From JBGSYJ01 sp041750915 (lineage in GTDB: Bacteria; Acidobacteriota; Thermoanaerobaculia; Gp7-AA8), in assembly GCA_041750915.1 (NCBI GenBank), contig JBGSYJ010000401.1, forward strand, positions 1-42,864: DNA of 42,864 nt, written 5' to 3'. Positions 22,360 through 29,788 of this stretch are shown piece by piece (position 1 is the stretch's first letter; every line of letters begins with the position of its first letter). Below the pieces are notes generated by a model. It made no database searches, had not been told where the DNA came from, and saw nothing but the letters and a program-made list of their open reading frames with translations. The position numbers and the translations under genes are program-made.

Positions 22360-24933
22360 TCACCGCGCAAGCCATTCGCGCAGCTCGGGTTGCATTGCAG
22401 ACCGCATCCTGGAGCATTGCGTGGCACGCTCGAGCGCCTGCGCCATTCTCGCTTCCGCTGATGGAATCCGATGTTTCTCCCAAAACGAGCGCGCTCGTGA
22501 CAGTGACGCCTCATCACAGAAATTTTCGGAGGATCCGAGTACTCCTCCAAGCATCCGCTCCGGAAGTTTTTTGGCGATCGATTCCCAGTTCGTCTCGATG
22601 AAGTCCCAGGCCTGTTCTCTGACGGCATGGTTCGCCACCGTTGCGGCAATCAGTCTTCCCGCGTCCTGGCTCCGCACCTCGGACGACAGCGCCAGGTCGA
22701 GCGTGCGGCGAATCAGCTCGGGTCGTTCGAACCGCGCAAGCGAAAGAAGAAAGAGATTCCGCTCGTCGGGCGTCGATGCGTCCCTGTAGGCGGTCAGATA
22801 GCGGCTGTACAGCCGGCCGTCGCCACGCATCGCTGCGAGATGCACGGCTCGGTCACGCAACTCGGGATCGAGTCTGCTGCTACCGGCGATGTGACGGTCG
22901 AGACGCGCTTTGGCTTCGCGAAGCACGGATTCATCTCCTGCGGAGTATCCCAGCGTGTAGAGGATTTCCGCGCGCAGCGCCCGATGCTCTTCCGGTTCCC
23001 CCGTGCGTGCCGTCCAGCCCAGCTCCTTTGCAGCGGGCTGGAGGAACGTCCGCGCCCATCTCCGGAACGTCTCCTTCTCGGAAGCTGCGACCATCTGCGC
23101 ATCGATGTAGTTGATGCTCTCGAGAATCGCTTTCATGATGGTCAGCTCACGTTCGCCGCGCAAACCGTCGACGAAGGTCAGGTAGGCCGAGACCGGCAGT
23201 CTGCCTCCGCGAACGAGGTTCCACTGGTCGCGAAGCAGAGCGAGGCGCTCGGTCGGCTCGAGGTCATCGACTGCAGCGGTGAGTCTCAGGATCTCAGCGT
23301 CAGAGTGCTGCGTGAGGTAATAGCCGCGGCCTCCGGCATTCGCGAATCGCACGCCGTTGCAGCCTGGCAGCTCGAACGTCGCGTTCCTATCCGAAAGCAG
23401 GTGACAATCCGGGTTTCCGTCGGGGCCCGTGAAGCAGACCGGGATCGTCCAGAGGAGGTCGGACTCGGCGGCCGCGTCGAAGAAGAACCGCTGTTGCGAG
23501 ACCTCAACGATCGAGTTTCCGCCGTCGCACCGGCTCGCGAGACTCACGAGCGGAACGCCCGGCTGCTCGATGAAGCTGCGCAGCAGAGCGCGAACCGGTT
23601 TGCCCGAGGCCTGTTCGATCGCGTCCGAAAAGTCGAAGAAAGTGGCGTTGTTCCATGAATGCTTCCGGAGATAGTTCTGGATTGCAGTTCGGAAGACTTC
23701 CTCCCCCACATAGGACTCGACCATGCGCAGCACGGCCGCAGTTTTCCCATACGCGATACCGTCGAAGAGGGCGTCGATCTCGGCCGAGGTCGTCGCCTCC
23801 TTCCTGACAGCTCGGCTGGATTGCAGTGCGTCGAGCGCGATCGCGGTGCTCGATGCGTCGACATCCTTGATCGCAATGTTCCACTCCGGCTTCCATACAG
23901 CAAGTGGCTTGGTCTGCATCCAGCGGGCGAACCCTTCGTTGAGCCAGATGTCGTCCCACCACTGCATCGTCACGAGATTGCCGAACCACATGTGCGCGAT
24001 CTCGTGGGCGATGATGGCACCCACGGATCGTTTCTCCGCCTCGGTTGACGTCATCGGATCGATGAATAGGCGTGAATCGCGGTAGATGACCGAGCCGACG
24101 TTTTCCATCGCTCCAGCACGAAAATCTGCCACGCCCACCTGGTCGAGTTTCGCGAACGGGTGGGGGATCTGGTAGTAGTCGTTCAGATAGCCGAGGATGA
24201 ACTTCGTCGCTTCCATCGAATAAGCGCCGAGTGGCAGCTTGTCAGGAGTTCCGCAGATTCGAAGGGGCACGCCTTCGGCCTGATCCTCATTACATGCGAA
24301 GTCGCCCACGGTGAGTGCAACCAGGTAACTCGACATGCGGGGAGTCGTCGCAAAGCTTAGGGTTCGCTTCGATTCTTTCGGACCCGTCTGATCCGAGATG
24401 ACGCTGCCGTTGGAGAGAGCCGTGTCGCCTGCGTCGATCACCGCAGTGATTGCGAAGGTCGCTTTCATGGCCGGCTCGTCGAAACCGGGGAAGGCGCGAC
24501 GCGCGTCGGTCGCCTCCATCTGCGAGGTGGCGTACTTGCGGCCGTTCGCATTGCCGAGGTAGAAGCCTGCCAGATCATCATTCAGCAGCCCCGTGTATCG
24601 GATGTGGATCTCGCCCGGACCGACCTCGAGAGGCTCAGCGACCTGAAGGCGCACCCATTCGTTCGCGGGCTCCGAGCTGACCGTTGCTTTTTGCGACTTT
24701 CCCCCGGACGTGATCGTCACATCGTGAATCTCGATCTCGACGGCATGAAGGATGACCTCGCGCACCGGCTCCTGGACGGAAACGGTGATTGTGGCGTCGC
24801 CTCCGAAGTTGTCTCTGGAAAAATCGGGTGCAAACGTCAGATCGTAGTGCACTGGGAGGACCGTTCTCGGGAGACGCTGGCCGTACGCGGAGAGAGAAAG
24901 AAAAAGGAGGCTGACAATGAGGGCTCGTTTCAT
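22360..24933 (-). CDS. M1 family zinc aminopeptidase, secreted
   Basis: An 857-residue protein with a signal peptide (MKRALIVSLLFLSLSAYGQ). The N-terminal beta domain leads to the substrate-binding GAMEN motif (274-278) and the zinc site HEIAH (310-314) with the distal glutamate in WLNEGF (E333). An ERAP1-like C-terminal helical domain follows from about 520. These enzymes remove single residues from peptide N-termini; here in the periplasm or outside, with a likely nutritional role. Length is typical of the ERAP/APN subgroup. It is divergent from the SnoaL-like gene at 25038. Confidence 0.94.
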   Translation of the reverse strand: MKRALIVSLLFLSLSAYGQRLPRTVLPVHYDLTFAPDFSRDNFGGDATITVSVQEPVREVILHAVEIEIHDVTITSGGKSQKATVSSEPANEWVRLQVAEPLEVGPGEIHIRYTGLLNDDLAGFYLGNANGRKYATSQMEATDARRAFPGFDEPAMKATFAITAVIDAGDTALSNGSVISDQTGPKESKRTLSFATTPRMSSYLVALTVGDFACNEDQAEGVPLRICGTPDKLPLGAYSMEATKFILGYLNDYYQIPHPFAKLDQVGVADFRAGAMENVGSVIYRDSRLFIDPMTSTEAEKRSVGAIIAHEIAHMWFGNLVTMQWWDDIWLNEGFARWMQTKPLAVWKPEWNIAIKDVDASSTAIALDALQSSRAVRKEATTSAEIDALFDGIAYGKTAAVLRMVESYVGEEVFRTAIQNYLRKHSWNNATFFDFSDAIEQASGKPVRALLRSFIEQPGVPLVSLASRCDGGNSIVEVSQQRFFFDAAAESDLLWTIPVCFTGPDGNPDCHLLSDRNATFELPGCNGVRFANAGGRGYYLTQHSDAEILRLTAAVDDLEPTERLALLRDQWNLVRGGRLPVSAYLTFVDGLRGERELTIMKAILESINYIDAQMVAASEKETFRRWARTFLQPAAKELGWTARTGEPEEHRALRAEILYTLGYSAGDESVLREAKARLDRHIAGSSRLDPELRDRAVHLAAMRGDGRLYSRYLTAYRDASTPDERNLFLLSLARFERPELIRRTLDLALSSEVRSQDAGRLIAATVANHAVREQAWDFIETNWESIAKKLPERMLGGVLGSSENFCDEASLSRARSFWEKHRIPSAEARMAQALERATQCSRMRSAMQPELREWLAR

Positions 24934-25037
24934 CCGGACATTCTCTCCGAATTCATTGAAAAAACCATCGAGAAAAGGCCGGCGCTTGTTTCAGCTAGTT
25001 GACCGCCGGATGACTCTCGCGGTGGGATACTCGCGCC

Positions 25038-25484
25038 ATGCGAATTGTGACTGCCGGAGCTCTCGTGTTGCTACTTTCCCTTTCGATCCATGCTGATCCC
25101 GCCGCCGAAGCAAGGAAGGCCGAAATCGATTTTGCGGCGGCGTTCGCGGAGCGGGACATCGAGAAGTTCTTGAATTTTCTTCTCGACGACGCCCACTTTC
25201 TCGGGCCGAAACAGACGTTGTCGGGAAAGGCGAGCGTCCGCGAAGGGTGGTCGGCGTTCTTCGACGGCGATCAGGCGCCCTTCAGCTGGAAGCCCGACCG
25301 TGTGGTCGCCAATGCTGCCGGAACGCTCGCTCTATCCACCGGTCCAATTCACGATCCCAAGGGCAAGCTGATCGGGTATTACTCATCGGTGTGGCAGAAG
25401 CAGGCGGATGGGGGATGGAAGGTCGTATTTGACGGTCCCGGTTCGGCCCTGCCATGTCCCCCTCCGGCGTCCGGCAATCCGTAG
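25038..25484 (+). CDS. secreted SnoaL/DUF4440-like protein
   Basis: A 148-residue protein with a signal peptide (MRIVTAGALVLLLSLSIHA) followed by a single NTF2-like domain: an AEIDFAAAFAERDIEKFLNF helix, DDAHFLGP, SVREGWSAFF and a C-terminal sheet ending VWQKQADGGWKVVFDG. This matches the DUF4440/SnoaL-like group, small cone-shaped domains used as ligand pockets or enzymes with no common reaction. The C-terminus CPPPASGNP is short and proline-rich. Function unknown. Confidence 0.82.
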   Translation: MRIVTAGALVLLLSLSIHADPAAEARKAEIDFAAAFAERDIEKFLNFLLDDAHFLGPKQTLSGKASVREGWSAFFDGDQAPFSWKPDRVVANAAGTLALSTGPIHDPKGKLIGYYSSVWQKQADGGWKVVFDGPGSALPCPPPASGNP

Positions 25485-25510
25485 CCGGAAGACCCGCGCG
25501 GCAGGATTGA

Positions 25511-27061
25511 ATGGCCGTCATGCCGGCCGACTATCGTAAGATCAGCGCGATGAAGAAACTCGCCTTTCCGGAATCGCTCGTTCTGATCTTTCTCATGATC
25601 GTTCTCGCGCAGCTCGCGACGTATATGCTCCCGGCGGGCGAATACGATAGAGAGACGGCTCCCACAGCAGCCGGATCTCCCGAAACGGTGACGATCCCGG
25701 CTGGCGAAGCGCTCACGCTCGAAGACGGGCGGAAGCTTGAAGGACCGGCGAGCATCGTGCTGCCGGCGGGAACGACGCGAGAGACCACCGGGCGCCTCGT
25801 CAAGGACGGCACGTATCACCGTGTCGACGCGGACCGCCTGCCGTGGCATGCGGCTCTGACTAAATTGCCCGTGGGGCTCGAGAGGGCCGCAGACATCATC
25901 TTCTTCGTCCTGATCGTGGGCGGTGTCATAGCAGTCATCCGCGCGACCGGCGCAATCGATGCACTGATCGGAGCTGCGATTCAGCGGTTCGGTGGATCGC
26001 CCCTGCTGCTCGTCGGCGGCATGGTGACGCTTTTCGCGGTCGGTTCGTCCACGATCGGAATGGCCGAGGAGTACATGCCGTTCATTCCGATCCTCGTCGC
26101 GATGTGTCTTGCGCTCAAGATGGACGCAATCGTGGCCATGGGGATCGTCTATGTCGGTGCGGGGCTCGGGTACGGTGCTGCGTCCCTCAATCCCTTCACC
26201 GTGATGATCGCGAAAGACATTGCCGGGCAGCCACCCGCTTTCTGGTTCTGGCAGAGATGGGCACTGCTCGCAGTGCTGATCGTCATCGGAGTGCACCACA
26301 TACTGAGATATGCGCGCCGGATTCAGGCAGATCCCTCGAAGAGTCTCGTAGTCGACGTCGACTACTCTGAGGGGTTCCACATGCCGGAGAATGTGGCGCT
26401 CGACGGGCGGCGGATCGCAATACTTCTGGCCTTTGCGGCAATGATTGGCATCTTCGTCTGGGGAGTGGCGCGTTACGAGTGGTATCTGATCGAGCTGGCT
26501 GCCCTGTTCATGGGCATGGCCCTGTTTGCAGCAATCGTTGGAGGCCTGAGTCCGAATCTCGTAGCGAGAAAATTTCTCGACGGGGCGGCCGAGCTGAGCG
26601 GAACCGCAATCCTGATCGGTTTTGCGCGAACGATCGAAGTCATACTTTCCGATGCGCGCGTGATCGACACCGTCATTCACGGAATCGCGTCCGTGCTTCG
26701 AAGTGCCGAGGGACTCGGCGCGATGGCTCCAGTGATCTCAGCGTGGGGAATGCTCCTGGTTCAGAGCTTCACGAATCTGCTGATCCCGTCCGGTAGCGGT
26801 CAGGCCTACGTCACGATGCCGATCATGGCGCCGCTCGCGGATCTCACGAACATCGGCAGGGAGACGGCAATCCTTGCCTACCAGTTCGGAGACGGGGTCA
26901 CCAACATGATCGTGCCTACGAATGCGCTGCTCATGGGCATGCTTGCACTCGGCCGCATCCCTTACCAGCGGTGGCTGCGGTTCATTCTTCCTCTGCTCGG
27001 AAAGGTCTACGTCGTGCTGCTCATCGTGCTGGCCTACGCTGCAATCGTGAAGCTCCAGTAG
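25511..27061 (+). CDS. YfcC-like carboxylate/peptide carrier (C4-dicarboxylate anaerobic carrier family)
   Basis: A polytopic membrane protein of 516 residues from this start. The core has YMLPAGEYDRE after the first helix, GGVIAVIRATGAIDALIGAAI, FAVGSSTIGMAEEYMPFIPI and the C-terminal LIPSGSGQAYVTMPIMAPLADL. These are hallmarks of the YfcC group, related to DcuC and AbgT ion-transporter-superfamily carriers. Substrate is unproven; dicarboxylates, amino acids or small peptides are likely. The ATG at 25511 has an AGGA four bases upstream; an ATG at 25550 (MKKLAFPESLV) is an alternative and fits the family N-terminus better. It ends convergently 11 bp from msrA. Confidence 0.85.
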   Translation: MAVMPADYRKISAMKKLAFPESLVLIFLMIVLAQLATYMLPAGEYDRETAPTAAGSPETVTIPAGEALTLEDGRKLEGPASIVLPAGTTRETTGRLVKDGTYHRVDADRLPWHAALTKLPVGLERAADIIFFVLIVGGVIAVIRATGAIDALIGAAIQRFGGSPLLLVGGMVTLFAVGSSTIGMAEEYMPFIPILVAMCLALKMDAIVAMGIVYVGAGLGYGAASLNPFTVMIAKDIAGQPPAFWFWQRWALLAVLIVIGVHHILRYARRIQADPSKSLVVDVDYSEGFHMPENVALDGRRIAILLAFAAMIGIFVWGVARYEWYLIELAALFMGMALFAAIVGGLSPNLVARKFLDGAAELSGTAILIGFARTIEVILSDARVIDTVIHGIASVLRSAEGLGAMAPVISAWGMLLVQSFTNLLIPSGSGQAYVTMPIMAPLADLTNIGRETAILAYQFGDGVTNMIVPTNALLMGMLALGRIPYQRWLRFILPLLGKVYVVLLIVLAYAAIVKLQ

Positions 27062-27072
27062 GGGCAGGCGTT

Positions 27073-27699
27073 TCAGTTGCCCCAGAGCTCCTCGAGTCTG
27101 GCGTCCCGCCCGCATCCGGAGCGGTAGAACCTGTATCGCACCGGGTTCTTCTCGTAGTAGTCCTGGTGATACTCCTCAGCCGGATAGAAGACCTGCGCAG
27201 GCTGGACTTCTGTGAATACAGCCTGTCCGAGAGCTTTTGCGACACTCGCCTTCGTCTCATCGGAAAGGCGTCGCTGCTCTTCGTCGTGATAAAAAATCGC
27301 CGAGCGGTACTGATCCCCGACATCGCAGAACTGCCTGTCTTCCACCGTGGGATCAATGTTTCGCCAGAAGACGTCGAGAAGCTCCGAAAAGGAGATCTTC
27401 TTCGGGTCATACAGAACCTGCACAACCTCCACATGACCGGTCCCGCCGACGGAGACCTGCTCGTAAGTAGGGTTCTCGCGGTCGCCTCCCGTGTAACCTG
27501 AGGTCGTAGCGATGACGCCGTCGAGCTTGTCGAAAGGCGGCTCCATGCACCAGAAGCAGCCACCCCCGAAGGTAGCGCGCGCGAGGCCGGGATGATCCGC
27601 CAGCGGGTCGATGGTCGGGGTGACCTGCCGGCTGCTGTCCCCGCAGCTCGAGAGGAAGATGGCTGCGAAAAAGAGTGCGATGGCTGACGATGGCTTCAT
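27073..27699 (-). CDS. msrA: peptide methionine sulfoxide reductase MsrA, predicted lipoprotein
   Basis: A 208-residue protein with a signal peptide and lipobox (FLSSC, C19) in front of the catalytic domain. The MsrA active site GGGCFWCMEPPFDK has the nucleophile C48; YTGGDRENPTYEQVSVGGTG and the DPTVEDRQFCDVGDQYRSA segment are standard. A late cysteine (SGCG) may serve in recycling. It reduces the S-epimer of methionine sulfoxide in proteins; the lipobox places it on the periplasmic side of a membrane. The ATG at 27699 with GAGG six bases upstream is preferred over an in-frame GTG four codons earlier. Confidence 0.93.
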   Translation of the reverse strand: MKPSSAIALFFAAIFLSSCGDSSRQVTPTIDPLADHPGLARATFGGGCFWCMEPPFDKLDGVIATTSGYTGGDRENPTYEQVSVGGTGHVEVVQVLYDPKKISFSELLDVFWRNIDPTVEDRQFCDVGDQYRSAIFYHDEEQRRLSDETKASVAKALGQAVFTEVQPAQVFYPAEEYHQDYYEKNPVRYRFYRSGCGRDARLEELWGN

Positions 27700-27765
27700 A
27701 AGTGACCTCACAGTTCAATACGTGTCGCCGGTGAGCTCCGGTTTCATCAACGAGATGAACCCAAT

Positions 27766-28069
27766 GTCATCCCGAGCAAGTAAATGGCTGTCGCCAATAA
27801 AGTGTAGATCAACCGCGCACCGGAGGTGCGCCGAGAGGGTAGCCGGTGGCAAGCGCAGCGCAGCCACCGGATCGACAGGCCCATTTCTACAAGCACCCCG
27901 GCAGGGGTGCCAGATTCGACCTTGCTCTGCCGCCCCGCCGGGGCGGGGAACTTTCGCGCAACGATGCCGGTGGCTGCGCTGCGCTTGCCACCGGCTACCC
28001 TCTCCCGCGCCTCCGGCGCGAAGAAGCTGACGGTCCCGCAAGAAGATCCTTCGCTTCGCTCAGGATGAC
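27766..28069. repeat. nested composite fold-back, about 300 bp
   Basis: The outer limits are GTCATCCCGAGC at 27766 and its inverted form (GCTCAGGATGAC, preceded by GATCCTTCGCTTC) ending at 28069. Inside is a perfect 38-bp inverted repeat: 27833-27870 (starts GAGAGGGTAGCC) and 27967-28004. Each 38-bp arm can also fold on itself (CCGGTGGC / GCCACCGG). The 96-bp loop holds two small hairpins (CACCCCGGCAGGGGTG and GCCCCGCCGGGGC). It fills most of the 397-bp spacer between msrA and the FabH-like gene; no gene is seen there. Confidence 0.88.
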
Positions 28070-28096
28070 ACGCTGGACATACGTGGCCCCACGCCT

Positions 28097-29173
28097 TCAC
28101 GGCATCCGGTACGCGAACGCGTTGATGTGCATGCCTGCCCCGACGGATGCGAAGATCGCGGTGTCGCCGCTTTTGATCCTCTGTCCTTCGATTTTGTCCT
28201 TCACCACGAGATCGAAAAGGGTTGGGAGCGTCGCAACGGAACTGTTTCCGAGCCAGGAGATCGTCATCGGCATCACGCCCGACGGGATCTCGGCGCCGTA
28301 CAGTGTGTAGAGCGCAGACAGAATCGCTTCGTCCATCTTCTCGTTTGCCTGATGCAGAAAGATTTTGTCCACCTGCTTGAGACGAAGGCCGGCTTTGTCG
28401 AGGCATTCCCTGATTGCACCTGCGACGGTCTGGAGCGCATAGCGGTACAGCTTTCTGCCTTCCATCTTCAGAAAGAGATCGTCGCCGATCGCTGATGCGT
28501 TGTTTGAAGGGCCCATGTTGAGCATGCGGGAATGCTCGATCGTATCCGAGCGTACCGCGTGCGAAAGGATACCCGTCGGCTGTTCGGAAGGGATTCCCTC
28601 GATGATCGTCGCGCCCGCTCCGTCTGCGTAAATGAGACTGTCGCGGTCGTGCGGATCGGAAACCCGCGAAAGGGTCTCGGCGCCGATGACCATAGCCCGT
28701 TTCACGCCGCCGCAGCGGAGCATGTAGTCCGCAGTGATCATTCCCTGCAGCCAGCCGGGACATCCGAAGACCAGGTCATACGCGACCGTGCATGGATTTG
28801 CGATTCCCAGGTTGTACTTCACCCTGGCGGCGAGCGCCGGAACCATGTCCGATCGTCCCGTGCCAGCCCGGACATCGCCGAAGTTGTGAGCGACGATCAG
28901 GTAGTCGAGCGATTCGCGGTCGATCCCGCCGGACTCGAGCGCATCCTCCGCAGCCCTGGTGGCGATGTCGGAGGTGACGAGATCGTCGGAGACGTACCGC
29001 CGCTCCCGGATTCCCGTGATCGCCTCGAACTGCCGAAGGATCTCGGCGGCCGGTTTGTCGATCCTGGCGTTGCCGGCATCGAAGAACTCACGATCGAGAA
29101 AGTCTTCGTTGGGGACGCGTACGGTGGGGATATAGCATCCCGTCGCGACGATCGTTGGCCGGATCGGGTCCAT
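28097..29173 (-). CDS. FabH-like 3-oxoacyl-ACP synthase III family protein
   Basis: A 358-residue thiolase-fold protein with the catalytic triad of the KAS III group: the cysteine in VFGCPGWLQGM (C138), the histidine in LHQANEKM and the asparagine in WLGNSSVAT. The glycine-rich end ASVGAGMHINAFAYRMP also fits. Housekeeping FabH is usually about 320 residues and clustered with fab genes; this copy is longer and isolated, so it may start a specialised fatty acid, olefin or polyketide-like chain rather than general lipid synthesis. Which acyl donor is used cannot be read from the sequence. Cytoplasmic. Confidence 0.88.
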   Translation of the reverse strand: MDPIRPTIVATGCYIPTVRVPNEDFLDREFFDAGNARIDKPAAEILRQFEAITGIRERRYVSDDLVTSDIATRAAEDALESGGIDRESLDYLIVAHNFGDVRAGTGRSDMVPALAARVKYNLGIANPCTVAYDLVFGCPGWLQGMITADYMLRCGGVKRAMVIGAETLSRVSDPHDRDSLIYADGAGATIIEGIPSEQPTGILSHAVRSDTIEHSRMLNMGPSNNASAIGDDLFLKMEGRKLYRYALQTVAGAIRECLDKAGLRLKQVDKIFLHQANEKMDEAILSALYTLYGAEIPSGVMPMTISWLGNSSVATLPTLFDLVVKDKIEGQRIKSGDTAIFASVGAGMHINAFAYRMP

Positions 29174-29263
29174 CTACGCATCCTAATGATTGATGGCGCG
29201 GGCGGCAAGGGAAGATCGTCGATGTTTCAGAAATGGAATTAGTTCGATTCCGCGTGTGAACGA

Positions 29264-29782
29264 ATGAATGCCGGGGAATTGGGGTTGCAGCAAACGATGC
29301 ACGAGCTCGTGATTGCCGGAAGATTCCACCTTCTGCAGGAGGCTGAGAATGCGCGCGCCGTGCTGCTTGCAGAAGGGATCGAGTCGATCCTGACGAACGA
29401 AAGCCCCCTGCGAAGCGACTGGGCGAACCCCGAGGCGAGCGGCAGAATCAGGGTCGAGGTTCGTCAGTGTGACGCAGAGCGCGCCAGCGAGATCCTGAAC
29501 GTCGTGGCCGATGGATTCGATCTCGGCGAGATTGCGACCCTCGATACCGAGCCTGCTCCCTTACCCCCTCTGGTTGCTTGCGCGGAGTGTGGCTCCCTCG
29601 ATTTTCATCGGATACCGAAGCGGCTGATCTTTATGCTCGTTGCAGTCGTTCTGGGTGGGATGGCCATCATAGGAGAGCGGAACTTCTGGCCACTGTCCAC
29701 GCTGATCATGCTCGGCTTCGCGATCATCTTTCTGTTCGTCGAGACGTGGCGCTGCCGCGATTGTGGTGCGCAATGGAGCTGA
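29264..29782 (+). CDS. DUF2007 domain protein with zinc ribbon and two membrane helices
   Basis: A 172-residue protein from this start; an ATG at 29297 (MHELVIAGRFHLLQEAENA) is equally possible because neither has a clear Shine-Dalgarno. The N-terminal part is a DUF2007-like signal-transducing domain (LQEAENARAVLLAEGIES, then VEVRQCDAERA). The C-terminal part has a split zinc ribbon: CAECGS before and CRDCG after two membrane helices (about 120-158). The DUF2007 domain is thought to bind protein partners, but function is not known. It ends convergently seven bases from the M28 peptidase gene. Confidence 0.75.
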   Translation: MNAGELGLQQTMHELVIAGRFHLLQEAENARAVLLAEGIESILTNESPLRSDWANPEASGRIRVEVRQCDAERASEILNVVADGFDLGEIATLDTEPAPLPPLVACAECGSLDFHRIPKRLIFMLVAVVLGGMAIIGERNFWPLSTLIMLGFAIIFLFVETWRCRDCGAQWS

Positions 29783-29788
29783 GAGCGA

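Noticed and set aside
22627..23658. 343-residue plus-strand open frame
   Set aside because: Antisense shadow of the M1 aminopeptidase gene, which has GAMEN and HEIAH in the other strand.
25379..26680. 433-residue minus-strand open frame
   Set aside because: Shadow of the YfcC-like membrane protein; composition dominated by D, H, R and E, typical of the reverse of a hydrophobic gene.
27747..28763. 338-residue minus-strand open frame
   Set aside because: Overlaps the FabH-like gene in another frame and then translates the fold-back element, giving repeated GKRSAATG-like strings.
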